Part shown: positions 22,697-33,214 of the stretch, in pieces | How positions within the stretch are numbered: the first letter of the stretch is position 1 | Layout of the letters: the number at the start of each line of letters is the position of its first letter | Source: Tetraselmis striata | Taxonomy: Eukaryota > Chlorophyta > Chlorodendrophyceae > Chlorodendrales > Chlorodendraceae | DNA length: 64,000 bases | Reading direction: 5' to 3' | NCBI GenBank assembly: GCA_006384855.1 | Contig: VCJN01000229.1 | Location: 1-64,000, forward strand | Translations under genes and position numbers: made by a program | The notes under the pieces: generated by a model | The model's input: only the letters and a program-made list of their open reading frames with translations | What the model was told of the DNA's origin: nothing | Databases searched by the model: none

Positions 22697-25547
22697 TCGT
22701 GCTGGGGTGTTGTGACTGTTGTTACTGTTGCCGTTGCATCGTTATGATCAGACCTAGGAGTCATTGCCATGGTCATATTGTTATTATAGTCTGATATGAG
22801 CTCATCAGTTTGAGTCTGCATATTCCGGAACTCCGTCCAGAGTTTCCGTTTGTGCAACATTACCCACAATAGTTGGTGATTTTTGCTGATATATTAATTG
22901 CTCAAGTGGTTCAATTTCTGGCGCTTGAGATGAGCTGCCTTTTTGACCAGTGGTATAGTGATGTTTAGTATGCTTGCGCCTTCTGCGCTTTTGCGTCTCA
23001 AGTACATGATGCACAACATGTTATCGACCCTAAGTTTTCTACGCAGTGGTCCCACATCCTCTGTGAGGGCTTGCTTTGGTATTTTGCCCATTAATACTTA
23101 ATCATACAGTAACATACGGTTCAGCTATTACAACGGTATGGTCAGAGGCATGTGTTTGTCGGCCGACTTTGATGAACTCCGATTGTTGGTGAACCTGCCG
23201 CAAGCGACAGGAGCAGGCTCACGTTCAGGATCACTCCATAGCGCCCCCTGGCACAGATCAACTGAACGGCCACAATCCAAATCACCGCAAATCAAAGCTG
23301 CTTCCAATTCAGTGCATTGCTACGGTGAGCTTATGCACTCTATGGCAACACTTAATCATACAGTGAGGAGACTTGTATTGCCACATTGAATTGCAAAGAT
23401 AATTACATGTTCTACTTGGTTAGAATACTAAGTGCCAATGTTTTCTATTATACTGCAGATGTGTTTGCAGTTATTTGCTGGGTCGGTGCCTCAGCATGTA
23501 TGCTCTTCTTTGGAGCGCTGCGGACGAATTAGTCTCCACTATTTTGTGGGTTACAATGTTGTATGGTGACCTAAGGGTGTTCTCGATCACGACCACCCTG
23601 GTTGCGGCCAGCAGTTCTGCCGCCGCTTTTCCCAGAGCGGCCACCTCGGCCGCCTCGGCGGCCTCGACCATCACCACGGCCACCACCACCATCATGCTTT
23701 GGAAGCATATATGGTGTTACTGTTGTGTTCAGCAGTTGCGCTGCGCCTGGCTGCAAGCCTAGATGTGTGCTCAGGTTATCAAAAGCCTCACGGCATGCTT
23801 GTGCCCAGTCCTGGTCAGGGTGTATCCGTTTCTAGGTTGTTTGGCGCTTAAGCATTTGGTCGCTATAGTGTTTCTTTGATGGTTGGGCAGGATCTCCTGC
23901 CTCTTGCGTTCTCCATTCGCAAGCCAAGAAATTGTGACCCGACCCATTGCAATATGAGCAAATAGGTCTACCGTCGGGATGAATCCAAAGGTAGTCTGGA
24001 TGATATCGTACTTTTCTGGGGTTCGCCTGCATGTGAGTGCGACCCCGGCCAGCAGTTCGGCCGCCACGGCCACGCCGGTCTACGGTATATGATTGCCTTG
24101 GAGGTCTGGAACCTCGACCAGACCCTCGACCCGGTAGTCATGTCAACGCAGGAGGCTTCTGACGGAAAGAATATTGTATGTTAGAATATTGTGGGTGGAT
24201 TTGACCTCGTCTGAGTATCTTCCACGAATCTATGATGTCAATGATTTCCTGTATAGTTCTTATGGTTAATGCATAGTGGCTTACAATATGAATTTCGAGC
24301 TGCCTTTGAAACTCAATTTTCAGCTCATCATGTTTACGGAGTTTTCCGGTCAGATAATGTTTAGCATATTCAGGAGTGCTGGGATGAGTATCACTGTACC
24401 CAATCAACTGCAGCACCCAACGGAAAAATGTAGCCATATTGTTACAGTATTTATATGATATGGTCTGCAGGCAAAAATCCATTATGCCTGAGACATCCTG
24501 AGGATCATAGCTACAGTTTTAACTTTTTATGTAGCATATTATGTTTTTTGCCAGTTGCTGAAAATCATTAAAGGCAATACCATGTATACCTCGCTTCTGG
24601 GCAAACATGATTTCTATTGTTGTATAGTATTGGGACTGTTTGTTGATGGAATCAAGCACATATCTCTCTGACATGCAGTCATAGGCATGTGCCGTTACGG
24701 TGGGTCCCACTCTGTCTAGAAGCTGTAAGATCTCAGTCAAGAACATAGTATTGTTATGGTTAGCATGCAGCTTTTCCTGGCTTACCAATGGGGTCAGTTT
24801 TAATTGCAGAGATGGTTGTTGTGCTGTTATGGCAGCATATGTTGGGGATAGTTGAGGCATGTCACTCACATGGGCTTCATGCCTGGGTGACTTGGTCCTT
24901 GGCTCTCCACTTGGAGGATATATTGACCGTTTGTCTGCTCTACCGTCGTATCGTCTTGCATATGGGTTACGTTGGAGCACCAGGGCAATCTCTGCCGGTG
25001 CCTTGCCTTTGTCTGCAAGGTTTACAATCTGTTGCCCAGATGCCGTCTGAGCTATCATCGTGCGAATGAATAAGTAAAATGGCAGACCCATTAGCTGGTT
25101 TGCATATTGTTTTTTGGGGTAAGATGCTACAGGGAATATCTTAACGGCGGTCTTGAAACCTTCCTGGATTTCTGCATTGTATCTCAGCTTCCATGCCTCA
25201 AGGTGAGGGGCCAGCTGGTAAATATATTCCATGACCCATTCGGTTTTGGATCCAGGCTTATGTGCCATCAAGAATATTTTGCAATATATAAGCACAAGGA
25301 CCTGGTAGATGAATGCCCCTGGAAATGGTATGAGAGCAGTGTTGACTGGCTTGGGTGTAGCAAGTGCTAGCACATTATCGATGTACTGCAACTGCAATAT
25401 AGTTCTCTGCTGGGGGTCCTCAGCTCATCCCGCAGGTTTGCGCAATCTATGATAATATTGCGTCATTATGTTGTTGGTCCAGGTCTTGACCAAGTCAGCC
25501 ATCATATCCACAAAGTCTGGATTCTAGCCTTGGTTCTGTTCAATTGA
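22697..25547 (-). pseudogene. G1 Gag remnant with CCHC knuckle and RGG-rich tail
   Basis: Minus-strand pieces: a capsid-like helical region (24,519-25,397, 292 open codons), a middle piece (24,138-24,482), a zinc knuckle CSYCNGSGHNFLAC (exact CX2CX4HX4C spacing, about 23,933-23,974) and a Gly/Arg-rich stretch GRGDGRGRRGGRGGRSGKSG at about 23,620-23,680. Knuckle plus RGG tail point to nucleocapsid RNA binding. It is broken several times. A 239-bp insertion lies within it. Confidence 0.75.
23111..23349. mobile_element. 239-bp insertion with 15-bp target duplication
   Basis: ACTTAATCATACAGT occurs perfectly at 23,096-23,110 and 23,350-23,364, on each side of 239 bp unlike G1. A 15-bp duplication is typical of LINE-mobilised sequences (SINE or cDNA fragment). 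The insert has no poly(A), no convincing A/B boxes and no gene that I recognise. Confidence 0.7.
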
Positions 25548-26684
25548 CACAGCCAACCCTCGTACAGGGAAATGTAAGCGGGAATGCGATTCAATAATTA
25601 GCTCACGCGAGTGCCGCGACTACCTCAGTGGCTCCTCTAATAAAAACGGGCCGCTGCCAGTAGTGCTCCCGGCGCCGCTCAATTAGGGATTGTTACATGA
25701 TACCCGAAATACGACAGGTACCATATCCTACGGCGGGCCGCGGGCACGGCGTCGCGTCGCCAGGCACTAGCCCTTACATACTTACTGCCATATATGTGAC
25801 AGCCACGCTGTACAAAATGACGTGCGAGGGGCTGCGAGGGGGGGGAGGGGTGGGGGTCGACGGGGCGGACGGCGCCTCACGCGGGCTGATGGTGAGCTGC
25901 GCCGAGCGCAGATCCGCAGCTGCAGGATGCCCGCCGGGGGGCAAGCAGGGGATGTAACAGCAAGGTTATTGTGACGCCCCTGACCGGTGTGACGCCCCGC
26001 TTGTTGTTAGCTGTTGCCCCAGCCACGGCCAAGCCTCGTGCGCGCCGAGCAGGCGCGCGACTGTTCGGTGATCGCAGGCCGGTCAAACATCGTATGCATG
26101 TGCAACGCAGAAGCGCCAGGCTGGCGATGACCAGCTGACCGGCCGGCTGATGCGTGCAGCGCGCGCTGATGGAGGGCGAGTACAAGGTACTGAAATCATC
26201 CGAGTTTTTTTTTACAGGGCAGTCGTAGTGGTGCTCATATCATCGTCATTTAGGCATAGTAGCGCGTAGTGTTGAAGTACTGCGCCGCCACTGTGAGATT
26301 CAGATGTGACATACGGGTGACGAAGCACTACTACTAGCGACTATTATTTATCCGTGAAGGCTGCTGCTGGTGACGGCACGTCCATCCAGTTACGTGCGAG
26401 TACATCCGGCGTTATTGCCGGCGGGCGATAAATCCTTTTTGTAATCATTGTGGTAGTCGTACTAGCGCGATGACGTGTTACATGGCACTGACGTATAAGG
26501 TACGAGGTTTTCCGTGTAGTACCGGGTAGTACGCGATATATTTATTAAGCCGGTACCGGGTATCTAGTACGAACCCGGGCGCGATGACGAATCGTCATGT
26601 GGATAATTACGACTATTAGTATATGGGAGCGCGAATATCAGCCGTACTATTCGGCTAGGGGCCTGCCCGCCGTCCGATCAAAGG

Positions 26685-27080
26685 TCATCGGACGGGCGGT
26701 TTGGCTGCCATGTTTTGCCAAAGAGTGCTCACGTTACATAAATATTTGCGAGGGGGAGGGGGGCAGGCAGCGGTTTGCCGAAGAATGTTTAAATTACAAT
26801 ATTCGCGACAGCTGCCGTCGGGGCATGTCGCGGGGGGCAGGGGGGGGGGGGGGGAGTGAGGGGAGGGGGGTAAGGGGGCGGGTGCTACTGCTTGTTCTTG
26901 TTCTTGCGTGCCCGGGGGACCCTCCGCTTCGACGATCTCGCTGCCTCCGCCTCCGCCTCCGACTCCGCCTCCGACTGTCAGCTTCTTACCTCGGCGCTTC
27001 TTCACTGGCCTCTTCCGCTTCTTGTCATCCGTCAGTGTCTTCACCACCCCGGGAGGCTGTGCCGTCGACGATGCCGCCAT
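26685..27080 (-). CDS. Unrecognised basic/proline-rich ORF inside the CACTA-like element
   Basis: 131 codons on the minus strand. It starts MAASSTAQPPGVVKTLTDD, followed by a strongly basic cluster KKRKRPVKKRRGKK at about residues 21-34 that would serve as a nuclear localisation signal, then a Gly run and Pro-rich low-complexity sequence. It is preceded on the same strand by other GC-rich open stretches up to 27,577. No domain is recognised. It could be an exon of an element-encoded nuclear protein or chance coding in biased sequence. Confidence 0.25.
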   Translation of the reverse strand: MAASSTAQPPGVVKTLTDDKKRKRPVKKRRGKKLTVGGGVGGGGGGSEIVEAEGPPGTQEQEQAVAPAPLPPSPHSPPPPLPPATCPDGSCREYCNLNILRQTAACPPPPRKYLCNVSTLWQNMAAKPPVR

Positions 27081-27699
27081 GAGCTTCTATACCTTGGCGT
27101 CGGGACGCCCCCTGTGTCCAGACGCCCACAACAAGCCACAATCGTTTCGCCTTTAAGCGGCTGAGGATGCGGCCTCCTCGGCCACCACGAGTTGCGCCGA
27201 TGGCACTGTGGAAGCCTTGGCGTTGAGGAGGGCCTTACGGCGCTCCCGGACGAACCTGCGCGCGGCACAAGTTAGCCACGAGTGTGTGCGTGCTAATGTG
27301 GAGGGTGGAGTGTTTTGTTGCGCGCCCACCTTGTCACTCGTTTCCTCATGTATCTCTCGTCCTCCTCGATGCCGGCGGCGCGGACACGCGAGACAACAAG
27401 GCTCGCCGCCCACTTTTGCCCGGGAGAGGAGGTCTGCCATTGCGTTGTGAGCGGTGAAGGGGGGGGGGGGGTTGGGGGCGAGGTGGAGAAACTAACACCA
27501 AGTCGACGACCGCCTTCCGCAGCAGTCAACGACACAGCGGAGGCGAGGAGCAGCGCGCCACTACTATTTATATGCACGTATTGTCAAGAGCTAGTCGGTG
27601 CGGCATTGTGTCGGCATAATTTCGCAATGTTTATTGTTTACGTAGCACGGCGTAATGAATACGCGGTTTCACCGAGTGAATCCGGGATAATATGTGTGG

Positions 27700-27810
27700 T
27701 AGGGCGCGCGTATATGTGCGCGACGAATGTGCGCGGATGTGCGCAGCGGTGTGCGGCGGTGTGCGGCGGTGTGCGGCGGTGTGCACCGATGTGCACGAAG
27801 ATGTGCAAGA
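27700..27810 (+). repeat. Short tandem repeat gtgtgcggcg
   Basis: A run of tgtgcgcgga/tgtgcggcggtgtgcggcgg units occurs inside the CACTA-like element; the strongest part is at 27,740-27,785. Low-complexity sequence with a C run at 27,879-27,893 follows. Confidence 0.6.
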
Positions 27811-28421
27811 CATGTAGGGGCGGAGCGGGTGAGTGTCCGCCGCTCCACCCAGCGCCGCAAATCCCCGTGCGTGGGCACCCCCCCCCCCCCCCATTAGACC
27901 TGCCGCCATGTCAAACACTGTTAAACCCCGAGCTCCTCGCTGATCAAGATGCGACGACGAGGTTGCAAGCCTACCTCGAGCGGTGGCTACAGGATGGTGG
28001 TATGACCCCGTACACCTGGAGCTGTGGAGGCTTCTCGGACAAGACGCCGCGCATGCCTTGCTGAGAAGGTTCCCTAATGAGGTCCCGACGCCATATATAC
28101 CCTGATCTGAACGCTCCCGGGCTGCTAGAGGTGGGTTTGTTGTCGCACATTGCACAAGACCTGGTTGGTTTCAGCGAAGGAGGCGGCGGAGCGGAAGGGA
28201 GTACAAACGTCGTGGTTATGAGCATGGTGTTGAGCATGGTGTGTGTGCCCCTGACACCAACAGGTCATCCTGCCCCCGGAAGACCTGGACGTTGAAGACC
28301 ACACGCAGGTGAAGCCGTATGACGGGGAAAAGGAGGGCAAAGTCGACCCGTGAAAGCTGTGGCATTGGGCAAGGAGTGCGCTTGAGACCAGGGTCGGCAA
28401 AAAGCAGAGGCGGATAAAGAA

Positions 28422-28829
28422 GTGCCCCCCCCCCCCTCCCCGCCCCCGCCCCCTTCTACCCATGACTCGTGCGTCGCTTATTCTGAGCGTGTGCCTTGCA
28501 GGAAGGCCTTGTTTGCCGCCTTGCTGGAATTGCGGCGCGCTTTCGTGGCTGTTGCCGAGAAGGCCGGCGAGCTAGCACCAGGGTTTTGGTCGTGGCCGGT
28601 GATCGCGTTGCTGTTCACCCCGGCGGATGCCCCCGCTCAGATCACCCACATTGATGGGCAGGCTCCAAATCTGCAGGCCATCCTTGCATACACGTGCCAC
28701 TGTCGCCCCGCTGAGGTGTACCGCGGGCCAGAAGTGAGCTTCACAGATGCCGTGAAGCACATTCGGTACCCGGTGCGCCCCCCCCCCCCCCCCACCCAGG
28801 CCGGTGGCGGGGGCGGGGGCGGGGACTGA
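28422..28829 (+). CDS. ORF with HxD dioxygenase-like motif, in CACTA-like element
   Basis: 135 codons. After a Pro/Ser-rich start forced by a C run, the sequence becomes protein-like: ALFAALLELRRAFVAVAEK, then PADAPAQITHIDGQAPNLQ. The APAQxTHID stretch resembles the Fe-binding HxD turn of 2-oxoglutarate/Fe(II) dioxygenases, and YRGPEVSFTDAVKHIRY follows. The C-terminus is Pro and Gly runs at another C tract (28,776-28,790). The next ORF downstream has a possible second metal His and Arg. Dioxygenase function is inference from a short motif; an unknown element-encoded protein is as likely. Confidence 0.4.
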   Translation: MPPPPSPPPPPSTHDSCVAYSERVPCRKALFAALLELRRAFVAVAEKAGELAPGFWSWPVIALLFTPADAPAQITHIDGQAPNLQAILAYTCHCRPAEVYRGPEVSFTDAVKHIRYPVRPPPPPTQAGGGGGGGD

Positions 28830-28844
28830 GTGCCATCCATGTGT

Positions 28845-29150
28845 TGACATGAAAAGGGCCACGAGCATCACTGCCTCACGGAGAGGACGCTGGCGGAGAC
28901 AGATCCGGGAGCTGCCGACTTCATCATGAGCCACAAGAACTTGATGCAGCCCCTGGAGGACTTGGAGCGTGGCATGGGTGTCCCCGAGGAGGACATGCAC
29001 TACATGGAACAAGACCATGGGTACATGTTTGGGTCGGACACGACTCACCGCGGGCCCGTGGGCGCCCCATTTGAGCTGCCCAGCGGTAGCCCATGTCCCA
29101 AGTGTCACGGGCGTGGCAATGTCCGCTTGTACGCGCGCCGCGGAGCATAG
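28845..29150 (+). CDS. ORF with HRGP motif and CPKC zinc pair, in CACTA-like element
   Basis: An open plus frame from about 28,845, with the first ATG at 28,926 (74 codons), ends at TAG 29,148-29,150, 10 bp before the right terminal repeat. It contains YMFGSDTTHRGPVGAPF and, near the end, CPKCHGRGNVRLYARRG. In 2OG oxygenases a distal His followed by Arg completes the metal/co-substrate site, and THRGP...NVRLYAR would suit that role for the ORF just upstream. The two ORFs may be exons of one gene or may be split by a homopolymer error. No exact family is claimed. Confidence 0.35.
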
Positions 29151-29228
29151 CGCGATAAATACGAGGGTCGGCTGTGGATGCTGCCAGATCTTTATACGGT
29201 GCAAGATCTGAGTCCATATAAGAAAGGA

Positions 29229-30442
29229 CTAGTCCGCTTGTCTGAGTTTATCTATTATCATATGATTCACTGGATTGAAAACCCAGGATAATGTTATGTA
29301 TGTTGTTGTTGTCATCAGGCAGCATGTCATAATATGTCTGGTATCCAGACGGGAACATATCGTTGGATGGTATCGTTGACATGTGTTGTCTTTTATTGTC
29401 ATCATCAGAGTCAGAGCTACTATTGCCCTGCTCTGAGGTTTGTTCAGTATGTTAATATAATGTTGGATGAGGTTGTGTGTCATCAGCCGCTCCAAGATGA
29501 TGTTGTTGGGAGGGTTGCGATTTTATCTCTATCTTCCTCTCCCTCTGGCTGCATTTGCTCGCCAGACTGATCCTCGGGTTGGCCTGCATTATGTTGCATA
29601 TTGTGGAGGTCAGGTAAAGCATGACCTATTTGTGACACCTCAGGAAATTGCTGAACCTGGGGGATATGGTCAATTGGGCTATGATCCATCCTGCATATTT
29701 AGCAGGTATTGTCAGTAGGCTGTGAACTCAGCCTAAAGAAAAGGCATATGGTTGTAAAAGAAAAACTGATCAATTTGTAGAGGTAATTTGCACAACTCTC
29801 TACAATCTGATCAAGTTTCTGGTGCAAGTCACCATCAAAGTAAATATCATTATCGTAGCTGTTGAATATGGTATGAAACAGTTTTCGCCACGATATATGG
29901 CAACGTATCACTGCGATCGGCTCTCGCACTCGAGTCGACGCGACCACAGGATAATTTGAATCGGCCCTTCTGGGCACCAACCGATAAAACATGTTGGATG
30001 GGGCATTCAAGGCAAATATGGTATTGTGAAACTTCGGAGGCCATGGGTTAAGGTCTTGTGTAGGCTGTGGAATATTGTCATTCGTTATATCCACAGATTG
30101 TTCAGTAACAAGACGCAAATGAGATTCTTTGACCATTAGATTCTGTTGGTCTCGACAGACTTTATCGACTGCCGTCTCCTTGGCCGTCTCACGTGGATTC
30201 ATCCGAACATATGGCAACTAGTAAAAATCATGGGCCAGATGCGAATATGATACGATAGCAACATCGAGTTGCTTGTCTATATTGTCGGCTGGCGTATTAT
30301 GCAGAACGACAGCCACATATGCTGGTGGAGATTGGGATGCATATGTTTGTGATTGATCATCCTCATTCTTGGAGGAGTTATCGTTGTCAGCCCGAGTCGG
30401 GTGACTGTTTATGGTTTCGTCCGCAGCTGCCAATCTTGGCAA
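29229..30442 (-). pseudogene. G1 Gag 5' region
   Basis: Minus-strand open pieces at 30,218-30,442, 29,699-30,217 (172 codons) and 29,229-29,495 precede the capsid/knuckle part, from which they are separated by the CACTA-like insertion. The 172-codon piece includes WPPKFHNTIFALNAPSNMF and HQKLDQIVESCANYLYKL but no domain that I can name. 30,443-30,957 would be the G1 untranslated leader. Broken. Confidence 0.55.
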
Positions 30443-30957
30443 CGTTATTGTTCAGAATATGGTTTTTGTTTTCAGGCCTCTGTGGGCTCAATATAATTTG
30501 TGCGATGCAACAGCTTGTATTTTTTTACGATTGTCTATGGTGGGGTTGGGTGGGGGAGAGGTGGAGTGGGGAGGCTCACCTGATAGAAAGGCCACTAACC
30601 TAGATTCGACTCATAAACAGTTTCGTCGAAGATGTCTGCTTTCCGCAGAAGTTGATGCGCCCGGGTATTGTAGAAGCTCCGAGCGAGAAAGCATTGTCCT
30701 TTTCAGCGTCGAACTTGCGCGACGAGCATAATAGGCTTCCGGTGACGGAGGGAGCGGAGGTATGATTCGATAAAGGCAGTCGTCGAGAATTTTCGACTAC
30801 ATACCTATGCTGCCTCTTGGCAGGATCGTTGCGCAGCGGTGGCTTTCGAAGAAGCCCGTTACAGTATTTCGGCGGGGTAATTGCCGACGCCTGCAGTCGC
30901 TATGCGGCAGGCGCTTATGGTATGGTTCGGAAGAGCTCGCAGGGGAGCGATCGAGTA

Positions 30958-30970
30958 GGTAGAAGCACCA
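30958..30970 (-). promoter_or_regulatory. G1 primer-binding site
   Basis: On the minus strand TGGTGCTTCTACC begins two bases after the 5' LTR end. It begins with TGG, complementary to a tRNA 3' CCA, and the distance is as in most LTR retrotransposons, where a tRNA primes minus-strand DNA synthesis. The primer tRNA is not identified. Confidence 0.75.
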
Positions 30971-30972
30971 AA

Positions 30973-31137
30973 TGTGAGGGAATATGCGCATGCTGGTGGC
31001 GGCGCGATGTGGCCGACAGGGCGCGGGGGCAGCCCGTCATCTGGCGGGCGCGCGCCACGCGCCTATGATGATATGGTGATTAGGATTTCTGAGGGTATGC
31101 ATTTAGGATTACTGAGGGTATAGGATATATCCTCACA
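30973..31137 (-). repeat. G1 5' LTR
   Basis: 165 bp, TGTGAGG...CCTCACA, homologous to 7,296-7,517 over its outer ends and core. It carries a small internal duplication of gagggtat...ttagga. Confidence 0.88.
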
Positions 31138-31285
31138 GGTAGCTAGCATTAAAACTAGAATCTCAACGTTTCAAAGTTGAGTCTGGTTTTGCCAAAAAGG
31201 TCGCGCAGGCTGGTTTACACGGTCAAGAGCCGAAATCGGCATGATGGTTTAGCGAAAGCGTGGAGGGAAAACGGAGTCAGGGGGG

Positions 31286-31475
31286 GCGCTGCGTGGAACG
31301 CAGCGAAAAGTGGAAGATGGCAGGCTCAGCTGTTCTGGCTGCTTTTATGTCTACTCGTGCTGCACCCGAAAAAGGGCGCAACAACAAATGCCTAGTTCCC
31401 GTACCACTGAGCAGCACTTGTAGCTAAAAGCGGTTAGGTCAAGGAGGGAAAACCCATAAACTAGTTTAGATCATT
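31286..31475 (-). repeat. Split direct repeat A2 of the YR element
   Basis: Nearly identical to 34,203-34,392; the shared core runs from cgctgcgtggaacgcagcg (itself a short hairpin) to aactagtttagatcatt. It directly abuts the 26-bp B1 repeat at 31,474-31,499. Confidence 0.88.
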
Positions 31476-31552
31476 TCAAAGTTGAGTCTGGTTTTGCCAG
31501 TCTTGAGCGAACGGAGAGAGCGGTGGATTGACGGAGAAGAGGTAGCGCCAAG

Positions 31553-33178
31553 TCATGAAGGAGGCACTGGGAAGGCCACCGCTGCGGAGTCCTGTTGGAC
31601 TTGGAAGTGGCGGAGAGGGGCGATGTGTCCAAAGAAGAACCATGCGCCAGGTGAAGGAAGAACGTTGGGGTCGATGTAGTCTAGAACGACGTCAGAGTTA
31701 GTGGCCCAACCGCCTTGGTAGCGAATGTGGGACAATGGCACTCCGATGGCATTCGCTGCAGAGGCTGCGCCCTTGCAAAGACTGTGTGAAGTCCAGGAAG
31801 TGCCAGCAAGGGGGGGCAGCGTTGACTAGACTGATGGTTGCAGACAGCCAGTCTGACATTGTAGCCGCAGTCCAAGGTTTTGACTGCTCGGCTGCCGTGA
31901 CAGCCCAGAAGTTTGATGCAGCCAAGCCAACAGTAACCAGGGGGACAGATTGGACGTTGTCGATGAAGTGGTGCAAGAGACGTGCCACTCAAGGGTGCTC
32001 GGACACCGGAAGGAGAAGTACGCGCAGGTCGTCGGGTCCCCGTCGGCCAGCGCGACCCTTCTCGCGGTACACTTGCAAGGTGATGTTGTAGGTGTCGACA
32101 TGCACATCTCGCACTCGACAGGAGACGCCAGTAAGGCCCCTGGCAAAGAGCATGAAGTTGACAACCGAGGCCAAGAGAGCTCGGAAGTCGAGGTGGTACT
32201 CTGGGTAAGGAGCAGACACGATTAGCTCGGCCTTTGTGACGAAGCGATAGGCTACATCCGCAGGCAAAGGGACACGCAAAGGGGCAGCGTCCAGCCGGCG
32301 CTGACGCAGCATCAGCCCACGCCTTGCTGAAGTCAGGTGCAGACTGTCCTTGGCGATTGGGACGAGGTTGTGCAGCTCGAAGAACGTGTTGATTGCAGAC
32401 AGGTAGGGTTGCAGCGACTTAGCTGCGATGTGCCTCGCTCCCCGATCCAGGCAACGTACCGAACGACAGTAGCGGTAGTCGCCTCCAACGGACTGATGTT
32501 TTCAGAGTCGTGGCAGAACTCTGCGAACTGAGACAGTCTGCCGGCGTAGCTCTTGAGGGTCTGAGCGCTGAGGGAGCTGGAGAGCAGGTCGAGCGTTCGC
32601 TGGCCCAGCTCGTCCGAGCCGACCGCGTCTTGCAGCCGGGATCGCAGTGACGCAGCCCACGGAGCGACAGCTGCGGGCTCGTCAATTACGTACGTGCGTC
32701 GTTTTACCGACAGAGTTCCACCGGTACGACTACTGTTCGCAAAGTACTCGGCAGCAGCGGTTAGGTTCCCGGCGGTTGGCCGGTAGCTGCTGGACGGGTT
32801 TGCAGTAGCCGCAGTACGGGTTTGCGGGGCTAGGTTCAGGTAAGAGGGCCGCCCCGCGCGCCCTTCGCGCTCGTAGCGCCTGTCCCGTGCATAACGTACA
32901 CGCGCGAAACTTGGTCGTTGCGAACCCGTTTTGACACGTAGCGTAACAACCGACGGACGCAGAGATGGGGTGGTAAGAAAAGCGGTTGGTTGAGCCGCCA
33001 TGTGCAGGTGTGCGGATGGTTGAGCCGCACTCGGCTGTAGCTGTAAGAAGCGCCGCACCGAGGAAGGTCTATAGGAAGTCTGTAAGGTGGGGGGATCAGG
33101 CCCTGACACATGGCGCTCATCTCGCCGTTGCGCTGCAAGGGTGCGTCTTGCGGCGGTCACCGAAAGGTGGCCTCGCAA
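31553..33178 (-). pseudogene. Tyrosine recombinase (integrase) remnant of the YR element
   Basis: The N-terminal half (32,333-33,178) shows the core-binding, SAM-like helices: RTLDLLSSSLSAQTLKSYAG, then LSQFAEFCHD and TVVRYVAWIGERG. Downstream pieces at 31,989-32,312 and 31,553-31,741 carry the catalytic half, including LSHIRYQGGW and a following VVLDYID with the likely nucleophilic Tyr. This family cuts and joins DNA through a covalent Tyr link, here presumably to integrate a circular intermediate. The pieces lie in different frames; the copy is broken a few times. Confidence 0.78.
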
Positions 33179-33214
33179 AGCTCCAGCAGCTCCGACAAAA
33201 GGCGCCCTACACCG

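Larger units (their letters stand above)
25548..29176. mobile_element. CACTA-like DNA transposon with 17-bp terminal inverted repeats
   Basis: CACAGCCAACCCTCGTA (25,548-25,564) is matched at 16 of 17 positions by the complement of 29,160-29,176. The flanking dinucleotide GA is repeated on both sides. CAC...GTG ends and a short duplication suit the EnSpm/CACTA superfamily, but no transposase is recognised, so the class is tentative. The interior is GC-rich with many G and C runs, unlike the A/T-richer G1 Gag region that it splits. 25,566-26,684 holds no gene that I can support. Confidence 0.65.
7296..31137 (-). mobile_element. G1: Ty3/gypsy chromovirus, split by several nested insertions
   Basis: One element is bracketed by GGTAG at 7,291-7,295 and GGTAG at 31,138-31,142, a 5-bp target duplication. 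LTRs begin TGTGAGG and end CCTCACA or CCTCGCA. Read on the minus strand, the 5' LTR (right end) is followed by a tRNA-primer site and Gag parts with a zinc knuckle, then protease, RT, RNase H, integrase and a chromodomain-like tail before the 3' LTR. The LTRs differ by indels of tens of bases and the coding parts are broken many times, so it is an old fossil. About 9.3 kb is G1 itself; the rest is later insertions, described separately. Confidence 0.9.

Noticed and set aside
28572-29204. Minus-strand ORF of 210 codons in the CACTA-like element
   Set aside because: It runs antisense to the two plus ORFs with recognisable motifs and crosses homopolymers and the terminal repeat.
31735-32225. Plus-strand ORFs over the recombinase
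   Set aside because: Shadows of the minus-strand YR sequence, whose motifs are clear.
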